Below, piece by piece: positions 1-5,689 of a stretch of 5,689 nt of DNA. Position numbers and translations under genes: made by a program. Below the pieces are notes generated by a model. It did not search any database, had not been told where the DNA came from, and saw only the letters and a list, made by a program, of their open reading frames with translations. Origin of the DNA: Ktedonobacterales bacterium. Lineage in GTDB: Bacteria; Chloroflexota; Ktedonobacteria; Ktedonobacterales; JADMIN01. The first letter of the stretch is position 1. Each line of letters opens with the position of its first letter. The stretch covers positions 1 through 5,689 of the forward strand of contig JAICKD010000260.1 of assembly GCA_025928125.1 (NCBI GenBank). Reading direction: 5' to 3'.

Positions 1-718
<718 letters not shown>

Positions 719-723
719 ACAAT

Positions 724-728
724 CTCCT
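724..728 (-). promoter_or_regulatory. Ribosome binding site of hslU
   Basis: On the minus strand AGGAG ends 5 bases before the first ATG (718) and 8 bases before the second (715). The spacing fits the second ATG slightly better, so the protein may start at either Met. Confidence 0.7.
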
Positions 729-763
729 GCCTACGAAAAGTCTCTCATTCCCAGCCCTAGCCT

Positions 764-1399
764 TTAGACTGCTGGGGCTACCACACTCTTCTTCGTCTTC
801 TTTACGCCGTTCCCCTCAGTGACCGCGGATTCCTCCTCGTCAAGAGTAAAGAAAAGAATGTGATCGTTGGTATAGATGCACATCGAGGCGGCAATCGCCA
901 TAGCGGCCCTGGTAATCTCTTCGGCGCTCATCGCGGTATGCTGAAGCAGCGCGCGCGCGGCGGCCTGCGCATAGACCCCACCAGAGCCGATTGCCGCGAC
1001 CCCTTCATCCGGCTCGATCACGTCGCCGTCGCCCGTCAACACCAGCACCTCGTCACGGCTGGCTACCAGCAGCATTGCCTCCAACCGGCGCAGAAACTTA
1101 TCTTTGCGCCATTCTTTGGTCAACTCGACAGCGGCGCGGCGGACGTTACCCTGGTAGCGCTCGAGCATCGCCTCGAACTTGTCGAAGAGGCTGAGCGCAT
1201 CGGCGGTGGACCCCGCGAAGCCCGCCAGAACCCTGCCACCGGCCAGGCGGCGAATCTTGCGCGCGGTGTGCTTCATCACCACATCGCCCACCGTCACCTG
1301 CCCATCGCCAGCCATCGCGACATCTGTGCCACGCCGCACGGCCAGGATTGTGGTGGCGTGCATCTCACCCGTTACGCGCTGTGTCATAGGTTCCGTCAT
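764..1399 (-). CDS. hslV: HslV (ClpQ), peptidase subunit of the HslVU protease
   Basis: This is the threonine peptidase that forms a double hexameric chamber and degrades proteins delivered by HslU in the cytoplasm. The longest frame has 211 residues. The catalytic residue is Thr16 in HATTILAVRR: taking Thr16 as residue 1, Asp17 (AGDG), Lys33 (in TARKIRRL) and Ser124 (IGSGG) fall at their E. coli positions. The motifs GFAGSTADAL, AAVELTKEWR, GSGGVYAQAAARALL and CIYTN are all in place. Thr16 must be exposed by removing a propeptide. Its length depends on the start: ATG 1399, 1387 or 1363, the last giving Met-His-Ala-Thr as in several other bacteria. None has a strong Shine-Dalgarno sequence, so the start is unsettled; 1399 is the longest option, 1363 the one family comparison favours. 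After CIYTN there are 33 residues against about 12 in E. coli, including an acidic stretch and KKTKK. It is the first gene of the hslVU pair. Confidence 0.96.
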   Translation of the reverse strand: MTEPMTQRVTGEMHATTILAVRRGTDVAMAGDGQVTVGDVVMKHTARKIRRLAGGRVLAGFAGSTADALSLFDKFEAMLERYQGNVRRAAVELTKEWRKDKFLRRLEAMLLVASRDEVLVLTGDGDVIEPDEGVAAIGSGGVYAQAAARALLQHTAMSAEEITRAAMAIAASMCIYTNDHILFFTLDEEESAVTEGNGVKKTKKSVVAPAV

Positions 1400-1416
1400 T
1401 TCTATTGGTATCTTTC

Positions 1417-1430
1417 AGGCGCTCTCGCCT
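1417..1430 (-). promoter_or_regulatory. Small hairpin in the hslV leader
   Basis: AGGCG-AGAG-CGCCT on the minus strand is a perfect 5-bp stem with a 4-base loop. It lies just downstream of the predicted hslV transcription start and 17 bases before the upstream ATG. A stem this close to a 5' end could protect the mRNA or modulate translation. This is inference; a stem of this size can also occur by chance. Confidence 0.4.
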
Positions 1431-1441
1431 CGCATATCTCT

Positions 1442-1469
1442 CATATACATACTACGCTGAAAACGCCAA
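1442..1469 (-). promoter_or_regulatory. Candidate sigma70-type promoter for hslV-hslU
   Basis: On the minus strand TTGGCG (1469-1464) and TATATG (1447-1442) are separated by 16 bases. This predicts transcription starting near 1435, 36 bases before the ATG at 1399 or 72 before the ATG at 1363. The region is AT-richer than the genes around it. I saw no CIRCE-type (TTAGCACTC/GAGTGCTAA) heat-shock operator here. The -10 match is moderate and the spacer is one base short of optimum. Confidence 0.35.
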
Positions 1470-1506
1470 TTTGTATGCATCAATTGCCTCGCGCCGCGCA
1501 AGGAGA

Positions 1507-1532
1507 GACGCCGGGGGTTGATCCCAGGCGTC
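1507..1532 (-). promoter_or_regulatory. Inverted repeat between topA and hslV
   Basis: On the minus strand GACGCC and GGCGTC form perfect 6-bp arms around a 14-base centre in which GGG and CCC can add three inner pairs. It lies 52 bases after the topA stop codon. It could act as a transcription terminator or mRNA 3' end for topA, but no T-run follows on either strand, so it is not a standard intrinsic terminator. Confidence 0.35.
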
Positions 1533-1584
1533 ATATCATACGATGGGCAGCCGAAGAACGCAAACTCAGCCTTCAGCCTCGGCC

Positions 1585-3966
1585 TCAGGAGGCCGCTGGC
1601 TGCCGGGCGGCGCGACTTGTGCGGGTAGTGGTTGCCCGGCTACCTGCCGCCGTCTTGCGCGCGGTACCGGTCTTGCGCACCGTGCTGGTCGCCTTGCGTG
1701 TGGTCGTGGCCTTGCGCGTCGTCGTCTTACGGGCGACGGTCTCGCCAGCCGCACGGCGCGGCCGCACCGGCGCGGGAGCGCGATGTCCGACCACCTCTGG
1801 CGCGCCCTCCGCGCCTTCCTGCGCATTCGCCACCAGCGCGCCACACTGCCCGCAGTGCGCCTCGGTCTTGCCGTTGGCGAGCGTCAGCAGCCCGCCGCAT
1901 TCGGGGCAGGGCGTCGTCAGCGGGCGATCCCAGGCGACGAAGTCGCATGCTGGGTAGTTCGCGCAGCCGTAGAACACCTTGCCGGTACGCTTGGCGCGCC
2001 GCTCGACGATATCGCCGCCATCCTTCGGGCAGTGCGCGCCCGTCTTCGCCACCAGCGGCTTCTTGAAGTCGCACTCCGGGTAGCCTGAGCACGAGATGAA
2101 GCGGCCAAACCGCCCGGTGCGGATCAGCAGTGGTCTGCCACACTGCGGGCATGCCTCGTTCGCCTCCTCGACTGGCTTCTGCACGCGGTCCATCTCGGAT
2201 TCGGCCTTTTCGAGCTGGCCGCGCAGCGCGGCATAGAAGTCCTTCAAGAACTCAGTCCAGCCCTGCTTGCCCTCCTCGACGCCATCGAGACGGCGCTCCA
2301 TATCCGCCGTGAAGTTGGTGTCCACGATCTCTGGGAAGTGCTTGAGCATCAGCTCATTGACCGTCTCACCCAGCCAGGTCGGCATGAAGCGGCGCTCCTG
2401 CTGCTCGACGTAGCCGCGATCCTGAATCGTGCTGACGATGCTGACAAACGTGCTCGGGCGGCCAATGCCGCGCTCCTCCAGGTCTTTGATCAGGCTGGCC
2501 TCGGTGAAGCGTGGCGGCGGCTGGGTAAAGTGCTGATCCGAGGCGATCTTGTGCAGGTCAAGCGCGTCGCCCTGGCTGAGCGCGGGCAGCGTCGTGCCAT
2601 CCTGCTCGCGCGGCCAGACCGCATAAAAGCCGGGGAACTTGAGCGTCGTGCCGTTGGTGCGGAAGAGGAAGCTAGCCGCCGCGATATCCACCCGCAACGT
2701 ATCGAAGACGGCGGGCGCCATGAACGCCGCGACGAACCGCCGCCAGATCAGCTCATAGAGCTTGAACTGGTCGCCCGTCAGATAATGCTTGACGCGGTCC
2801 GGCGTGAGCGTGACGTCGGTCGGGCGGATCGCCTCGTGGGCGTCCTGCACGTTGGCGTTGCTCGCCTTGGCGCGGCTGGTGCGCCCGGGGCCGATGTACT
2901 GCTGGCCAAACGTCCCGTCAATATACTGGCGGACGGCTGTCTGCGCCTCCTCAGAGATGCGGGTCGAGTCGGTGCGCATGTAGGTGATGAGACCCTGATG
3001 CCCGGCGTCGCCCAACTCGATACCTTCGTAGAGGCCCTGGGCCACGCTCATCGTCTTCTTCGGCTTGAAGCGCAGCCGCACCGAGGCGTCCTGCTGGAGC
3101 GTACTGGTGGTATAGGGCAGGAACGGCTGGCGGCGCACGTCGCGCTGGCGCACACTCAGCACCGTATAGGCTGCGCCGTCTAGCTCGCGCAGAATGGCAT
3201 CGGCCTGCTCTTTGGATTCGATGCGGATGCGGCCCGCGCGGCCATTCTGGTCGTTCTGGCTGTTGTTCTGTTGCTGCTGCGATTCGTTGCCCTCGGCCTC
3301 AGCGTCGCTCTCGGCGACCTCCTTCGATCCCTGGCGGCCAATCAGCATCGCATTGAAGGTCTCGCGCTCCTTCGTCTTGCTCAGCGTCGCCGCAATCGTC
3401 CAGTACTCCTCCGGGACAAAGGCGCGAATCTCGGCCTCGCGGTCACAGATGATGCGCAGCGCCGCCGACTGGACACGCCCGGCGCTGGTGCCTGACTGCA
3501 CGCGCCGCCAGAGCAGCGGGCTGATCTTATAGCCCACGAGGCGGTCGAGCACCCGGCGCGCCTGCTGCGCGTTGAAGAGGTCCTCGTCGATGTCGCGCGT
3601 CTGGGCTATCGCATCCTGAACGGCCCGGCGCGTGATCTCGTTGAAGACGGCGCGGCGCGGGCGGCGCAGGCCCAGCATCTCCTTGAGCGACCAGGCGATG
3701 AACTCGCCCTCACGGTCGGGGTCGGGCGCGAGATAGACCGTCTGCGCGGCGCGACTGGCCTTCTTGAGATCGGCCAGCAGATGTTCTTTCTTTTCGATGA
3801 CGACGTACTTCGGCTGGAAGTCGCGCCGGGTATCGACGCCCAGCCCCTTGCGCGGCAGGTCGATGATGTGGCCCATCGAAGCGCGCACCTCGAAGTCGTC
3901 GCCAAGAAACTTCTCTATCGTCTTTGCTTTGGCGGGTGACTCCACGATCACCAGATTCTTCGCCAT
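1585..3966 (-). CDS. topA: DNA topoisomerase I (type IA, omega protein)
   Basis: This enzyme relaxes negative supercoils by cutting and resealing one DNA strand. It has 793 residues from ATG 3966. The TOPRIM domain opens with AKNLVIVESPAKAKTIEKFLG (Glu9) and holds the acidic motif APDPDREGE (Asp82, Asp84, Glu86). Further family motifs are GTSAGRVQSAALR (159-171), LPYTTSTLQQ, the active-site ITYMRTDSTR (Tyr329), NVQDAHEAIRPT, HFTQPPPRFTEASL and ERGIGRPSTF. Three C-terminal zinc-finger units follow: Cys606/609/626/632, Cys646/668/674 with Asp649 where a fourth Cys is expected, and Cys687/690/705/708. The last 65-70 residues form a Lys/Arg/Thr/Ala-rich basic tail. A Gln/Asn/Glu-rich insertion of about 30 residues (near 214-246) is absent from B. 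subtilis TopA (691 residues). ATG 3966 is preferred to the in-frame GTG 3978, which lies inside the Shine-Dalgarno sequence and would add four non-family residues. Followed 185 bp later by hslV. Confidence 0.98.
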   Translation of the reverse strand: MAKNLVIVESPAKAKTIEKFLGDDFEVRASMGHIIDLPRKGLGVDTRRDFQPKYVVIEKKEHLLADLKKASRAAQTVYLAPDPDREGEFIAWSLKEMLGLRRPRRAVFNEITRRAVQDAIAQTRDIDEDLFNAQQARRVLDRLVGYKISPLLWRRVQSGTSAGRVQSAALRIICDREAEIRAFVPEEYWTIAATLSKTKERETFNAMLIGRQGSKEVAESDAEAEGNESQQQQNNSQNDQNGRAGRIRIESKEQADAILRELDGAAYTVLSVRQRDVRRQPFLPYTTSTLQQDASVRLRFKPKKTMSVAQGLYEGIELGDAGHQGLITYMRTDSTRISEEAQTAVRQYIDGTFGQQYIGPGRTSRAKASNANVQDAHEAIRPTDVTLTPDRVKHYLTGDQFKLYELIWRRFVAAFMAPAVFDTLRVDIAAASFLFRTNGTTLKFPGFYAVWPREQDGTTLPALSQGDALDLHKIASDQHFTQPPPRFTEASLIKDLEERGIGRPSTFVSIVSTIQDRGYVEQQERRFMPTWLGETVNELMLKHFPEIVDTNFTADMERRLDGVEEGKQGWTEFLKDFYAALRGQLEKAESEMDRVQKPVEEANEACPQCGRPLLIRTGRFGRFISCSGYPECDFKKPLVAKTGAHCPKDGGDIVERRAKRTGKVFYGCANYPACDFVAWDRPLTTPCPECGGLLTLANGKTEAHCGQCGALVANAQEGAEGAPEVVGHRAPAPVRPRRAAGETVARKTTTRKATTTRKATSTVRKTGTARKTAAGSRATTTRTSRAARQPAAS

Positions 3967-3974
3967 GCTAAGTT

Positions 3975-3981
3975 CCACCTT
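3975..3981 (-). promoter_or_regulatory. Ribosome binding site that fixes the topA start
   Basis: AAGGTGG on the minus strand ends 8 bases before ATG 3966. The upstream in-frame GTG (3978-3976) is part of this motif, which argues that translation begins at 3966. Confidence 0.75.
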
Positions 3982-3995
3982 TACGAGACCAACAC

Positions 3996-4004
3996 GTTAT
4001 ACCA
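3996..4004 (-). promoter_or_regulatory. Extended -10 promoter for topA
   Basis: The minus strand reads TGGTATAAC (4004-3996): a TGn extension directly before TATAAC, five of six bases matching TATAAT. The -35 region (about 4019-4024) is weak, as is usual for extended -10 promoters. Transcription would start near 3989, leaving a leader of about 23 bases that contains the ribosome binding site. A short dyad, AGGAT-GT-ATCCT at 4011-4022, overlaps the -35 region and could bind a regulator. Confidence 0.5.
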
Positions 4005-4099
4005 GTTGAAAGGATGTATCCTGCCGTACGATTCTTTAACTCTACCTGTGCGAAACGTTACGGAACGTCGTGCGGACCAGTATGTCACATCGCCGCGAG

Positions 4100-4116
4100 A
4101 GCGTCGCTACGACGCT
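4100..4116. repeat. 17-bp perfect inverted repeat upstream of topA
   Basis: AGCGTCG-CTA-CGACGCT has 7-bp perfect arms and a 3-base centre, compatible with an operator or a tight hairpin. It lies about 111 bp upstream of the predicted topA transcription start. It overlaps a direct repeat GCTTCAG-T-GCTTCAG (4114-4128). Confidence 0.6.
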
Positions 4117-4367
4117 TCAGTGCTTCAGATTCTTGCTCCCGCGATGAAACACATACAGATGTACGAAATACCGGGAGAAGGCGTTAGATGTCAAGAGTCC
4201 AGTCACAAAGTATAGCAAACTGACACACTGACGCCAGATGTCCGAGGCCGCATCTCATCGCGGATGAGGCAAATAGTCGGTTTCCAGGAAATTCGTCGGA
4301 AATCCGATCCCGGCGCCGCTGAACGAGTAAGCGCTGAGCATCGGGAACACAAGAACAAATGTACAAC

Positions 4368-4399
4368 CCAATCAGTATATCACAGGCGCTTCTGATTGG
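4368..4399. repeat. Inverted repeat CCAATCAG-N16-CTGATTGG
   Basis: Perfect 8-bp arms are separated by 16 bases, about 24 bp (over two helical turns) from arm to arm. It lies 70-102 bp upstream of the predicted MFS promoter. It may be an operator bound by a dimer or tetramer, or one half of a double stem-loop with the next dyad. Function is not known. Confidence 0.6.
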
Positions 4400-4403
4400 T
4401 CGA

Positions 4404-4439
4404 GGTGGCGCTGCCGACCTGTTATATGCGAGCGCCACC
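4404..4439. repeat. Inverted repeat GGTGGCGCT-N18-AGCGCCACC
   Basis: Perfect 9-bp arms are separated by 18 bases; two more G-C pairs can form inside if one G is bulged. It begins four bases after the preceding dyad and ends 30 bp before the -35 box of the MFS promoter. As RNA it would be a stable stem-loop, but no T-run follows on either side. An operator role is equally possible. Confidence 0.65.
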
Positions 4440-4469
4440 ACCAGAATATTACAAAAATTCATATCAACA

Positions 4470-4498
4470 TTGATTTTATTTCGTGACTGTGTTATAAG
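4470..4498 (+). promoter_or_regulatory. Sigma70-type promoter for the MFS gene
   Basis: TTGATT (4470-4475) and TATAAG (4493-4498) are separated by exactly 17 bases, and TGT directly before the -10 box gives an extended -10 (TGn). The segment is the most AT-rich in the window. Transcription would start near 4505 and leave a leader of about 100 bases. Confidence 0.6.
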
Positions 4499-4514
4499 AT
4501 TTCGTAGTCATCTC

Positions 4515-4535
4515 GCGCGTTGGCTGCTCACGCGC
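4515..4535 (+). promoter_or_regulatory. Hairpin in the MFS leader
   Basis: GCGCGT and ACGCGC form perfect 6-bp arms around a 9-base loop, about 10 bases after the predicted start at 4505. No U-run follows and the ribosome binding site is not in the stem, so attenuation or translational control is not demonstrated. Confidence 0.35.
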
Positions 4536-4567
4536 CTTCGCCGCCCGCCTAACTCAACGCAGACGGC

Positions 4568-4573
4568 TATAAT
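4568..4573 (+). promoter_or_regulatory. Possible second -10 box for the MFS gene
   Basis: TATAAT is a perfect -10 hexamer placed so that transcription would start near 4580, 25 bases before the GTG. The expected -35 position (about 4545-4550) is GC-rich and does not match, and there is no TGn extension. It could be a secondary or activator-dependent promoter. Confidence 0.25.
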
Positions 4574-4590
4574 TGGCAGAACGATTTGAA

Positions 4591-4597
4591 AGAGGAG
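4591..4597 (+). promoter_or_regulatory. Ribosome binding site that fixes the MFS start
   Basis: AGAGGAG ends 7 bases before GTG 4605, an ideal spacing. The next in-frame ATG (4617) is 19 bases away, too far, so the GTG is the likely start. Confidence 0.8.
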
Positions 4598-4604
4598 CAT
4601 TCCC

Positions 4605-5689
4605 GTGTCGCTCTCGATGGATACCTCCCCAGATGCTGGCGCGCTGGACGCTGGTGCGCCAGCAGACCAGCCCGACCGCACGCCCGATTCTCCCCCTCCC
4701 CGGCGTGGATTGCGCGCTGGCCCGTTGCGCCTGCGCAACTTCAGGCTGCTGATCGCGGGGCAGATGGTCTCGACGATTGGCGACATGTTCTATGCCGTGG
4801 CGCTGCCGTGGTTTGTCCTCTCCAGCGGCGGCACGCCCCGCGATCTGGGCATCGTGCTCGCCGCCTATGGCATTCCGCGCGCTGGCTTTGTCCTGCTTGG
4901 TGGCGCGCTGAGTGACCGCTTGCAGCCCCGCCGCATGATGCTGCTGGCCGATATCGCACGCGCGCTGCTGGTCGGCGGGCTGGCGGCCATCGTGCTGCTC
5001 GATATGCATACGCTCTGGATACTTTGCGCCATCGCCGCGCCGTTGGGCGCATTCGAGGGTCTTTTCCTGCCCGCATCGATGGCGATTCTACCCAGTATCA
5101 TGTCAGACGACGACCTCCAGGCGGGCAACGCCATCAATATGGCGACCGTCCAGATCTCCACACTGGCTGGGCCAAGTGTCGGCGGCATCATCGTCGCCTC
5201 GGTCCGCTCAGGAATCGCCTTCGTCATCGACGCGGGGACATTCGTCGTCTCAGCCATCGCCCTGGCGGCGATGCGTGGCAAACGCGCGCCCCAAGCAGCA
5301 ACTGCCGTCGCGGAGGCTCCCGCTGAGGTGATTTCCGCGGAACCCGCCGCGGATGAGCCGAAGACATTCTGGGCGCTGCTGCGCACGTCTCGGCTGCTCC
5401 AGACGGGGCTTGCCGTCTCGATTGTCGCCAACCTGGCCTTTGGCGGGCTGGTCGAGGTGGCGCTGCCCGACCTGGCGCACGGCCCGCTCCATGCCGGCGC
5501 CACCGGCTTCGGGCTGATGCTCTCGACCTTTGGCGTGGGCGCGCTGGCGGGAACGTTGATCGGCGCGACCATGGGCAAGCTGCCGCGCCGTGCGCTCTTT
5601 GCGCTGATCTTCAGTCTGATCCAGGGGGTGTTAGTCGCCATCACACCGTTCACCGGCGGGCTGACCGGCGCGGCGATCACGATGGCGGC
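4605..5689 (+). CDS. MFS transporter, probable drug/siderophore-type exporter, 5' part only
   Basis: A membrane transporter of the major facilitator superfamily, resembling the EntS/MFS_3-like exporters that use the proton gradient; the substrate cannot be told. The frame is open from GTG 4605 to the right edge (361 codons), with perhaps 60-100 residues missing. A polar Asp/Pro/Ala-rich N-terminus of about 40 residues should be cytoplasmic. TM1 follows, with RNFRLLIAGQMVSTIGDMF (44-62) and VALPWFVL, typical of this subgroup. Then come TM2 (about 81-100), the loop motif A GGALSDRLQPRR (99-110), and TM3-TM6 up to about residue 223, including PLGAFEGLFLPASMAILP and NAINMATVQISTLAGPSVGG. An Ala/Pro/Glu-rich central loop covers about 226-254. 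TM7 onward begins at about 262, with motif-A-like GATMGKLPRRAL (320-331) between later helices. It is transcribed away from topA and has its own promoter and leader. Confidence 0.9.
   Translation, partial: MSLSMDTSPDAGALDAGAPADQPDRTPDSPPPRRGLRAGPLRLRNFRLLIAGQMVSTIGDMFYAVALPWFVLSSGGTPRDLGIVLAAYGIPRAGFVLLGGALSDRLQPRRMMLLADIARALLVGGLAAIVLLDMHTLWILCAIAAPLGAFEGLFLPASMAILPSIMSDDDLQAGNAINMATVQISTLAGPSVGGIIVASVRSGIAFVIDAGTFVVSAIALAAMRGKRAPQAATAVAEAPAEVISAEPAADEPKTFWALLRTSRLLQTGLAVSIVANLAFGGLVEVALPDLAHGPLHAGATGFGLMLSTFGVGALAGTLIGATMGKLPRRALFALIFSLIQGVLVAITPFTGGLTGAAITMA

Larger units (their letters stand above)
3967..4604. other. 638-bp divergent intergenic region
   Basis: This stretch separates the divergent topA and MFS starts and contains no convincing gene. 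The open frames inside it (for example 4006-4215, 4184-4462 and 4359-4589) lack ribosome binding sites and recognisable proteins, and I saw no tRNA-like sequence. Base composition is lower in GC than the flanking genes, most clearly at 4440-4500. It holds promoters for both neighbours and many short inverted repeats: ACGTT-ACGG-AACGT (4055-4068), AGCGTCG-CTA-CGACGCT (4100-4116), CTCATC-GCG-GATGAG (4254-4268), TTTCC-A-GGAAA (4281-4291), TCGGA-AA-TCCGA (4296-4307), and the longer ones listed separately. The 5-bp dyads are within chance expectation for this length. Confidence 0.75.

Noticed and set aside
860..1957. Plus-strand open frame of 365 codons across hslV, the gap and the topA 3' end
   Set aside because: Antisense to two confirmed genes; the translation is Arg/Ala-rich low complexity with no recognisable domain or ribosome binding site.
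2338..3183. Plus-strand open frame of 281 codons inside topA
   Set aside because: A mirror of topA codon bias on the opposite strand; the protein matches nothing I know.
3967..3978. GTG start for topA at 3978
   Set aside because: The GTG lies within the Shine-Dalgarno sequence for ATG 3966, and family members begin at Met-Ala-Lys or similar.
4184..4462. Minus-strand open frame of 92 codons in the intergenic region
   Set aside because: No ribosome binding site and no recognisable motifs; it crosses the dyads and is likely a chance frame.
4359..4589. Plus-strand open frame of 76 codons upstream of the MFS gene
   Set aside because: No ribosome binding site, and its start lies upstream of the predicted promoter at 4470-4498.
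4865..5680. Minus-strand open frame of 271 codons opposite the MFS gene
   Set aside because: Antisense to a transporter with clear MFS motifs; its Ser/Ala/Pro-rich translation is typical of shadow frames.

Overview
The window carries four protein genes of a GC-rich bacterium. Three are housekeeping genes on the minus strand, read right to left: topA (DNA topoisomerase I), hslV (protease subunit) and the 5' part of hslU (ATPase subunit, running off the left edge). The fourth, on the plus strand, is a major facilitator superfamily (MFS) exporter cut by the right edge. The order topA-hslV-hslU resembles the Firmicutes cluster topA-trmFO-xerC-hslV-hslU-codY with trmFO and xerC missing. HslV has a catalytic Thr behind a short propeptide, and TopA carries a basic C-terminal tail after its zinc fingers. 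Together with the GC content this suggests a Gram-positive-like or Chloroflexota bacterium, perhaps of the Ktedonobacteria type. That placement is a low-confidence inference.

Layout. Bases 1-718 hold the first 239 codons of hslU, including Walker A, the GYVG pore loop and most of an I-domain with a Ser/Asn-repeat insertion. After a 45-bp gap comes hslV (764-1399, possibly starting at 1363). The next 185 bp hold a candidate hslV promoter, a small leader hairpin and a larger dyad. topA fills 1585-3966. Bases 3967-4604 are a 638-bp divergent intergenic region with no convincing gene. It holds an extended -10 promoter for topA, a good sigma70-type promoter for the MFS gene and several inverted repeats. 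The MFS gene starts with GTG at 4605.

How the genes work together. HslV and HslU form a two-component ATP-dependent protease (ClpYQ): HslU unfolds substrates and threads them into the HslV chamber. TopA relaxes negative supercoils; its link to hslVU is positional, not known to be functional. The MFS gene is transcribed divergently and has no evident functional connection.

I found no sign of a novel defence, mobile or biosynthetic system. The points most worth a second look are the low-complexity polar insertions in HslU and TopA, the missing cysteine in TopA zinc finger 2, the HslV N- and C-terminal extensions, and two adjacent long dyads upstream of the MFS promoter.
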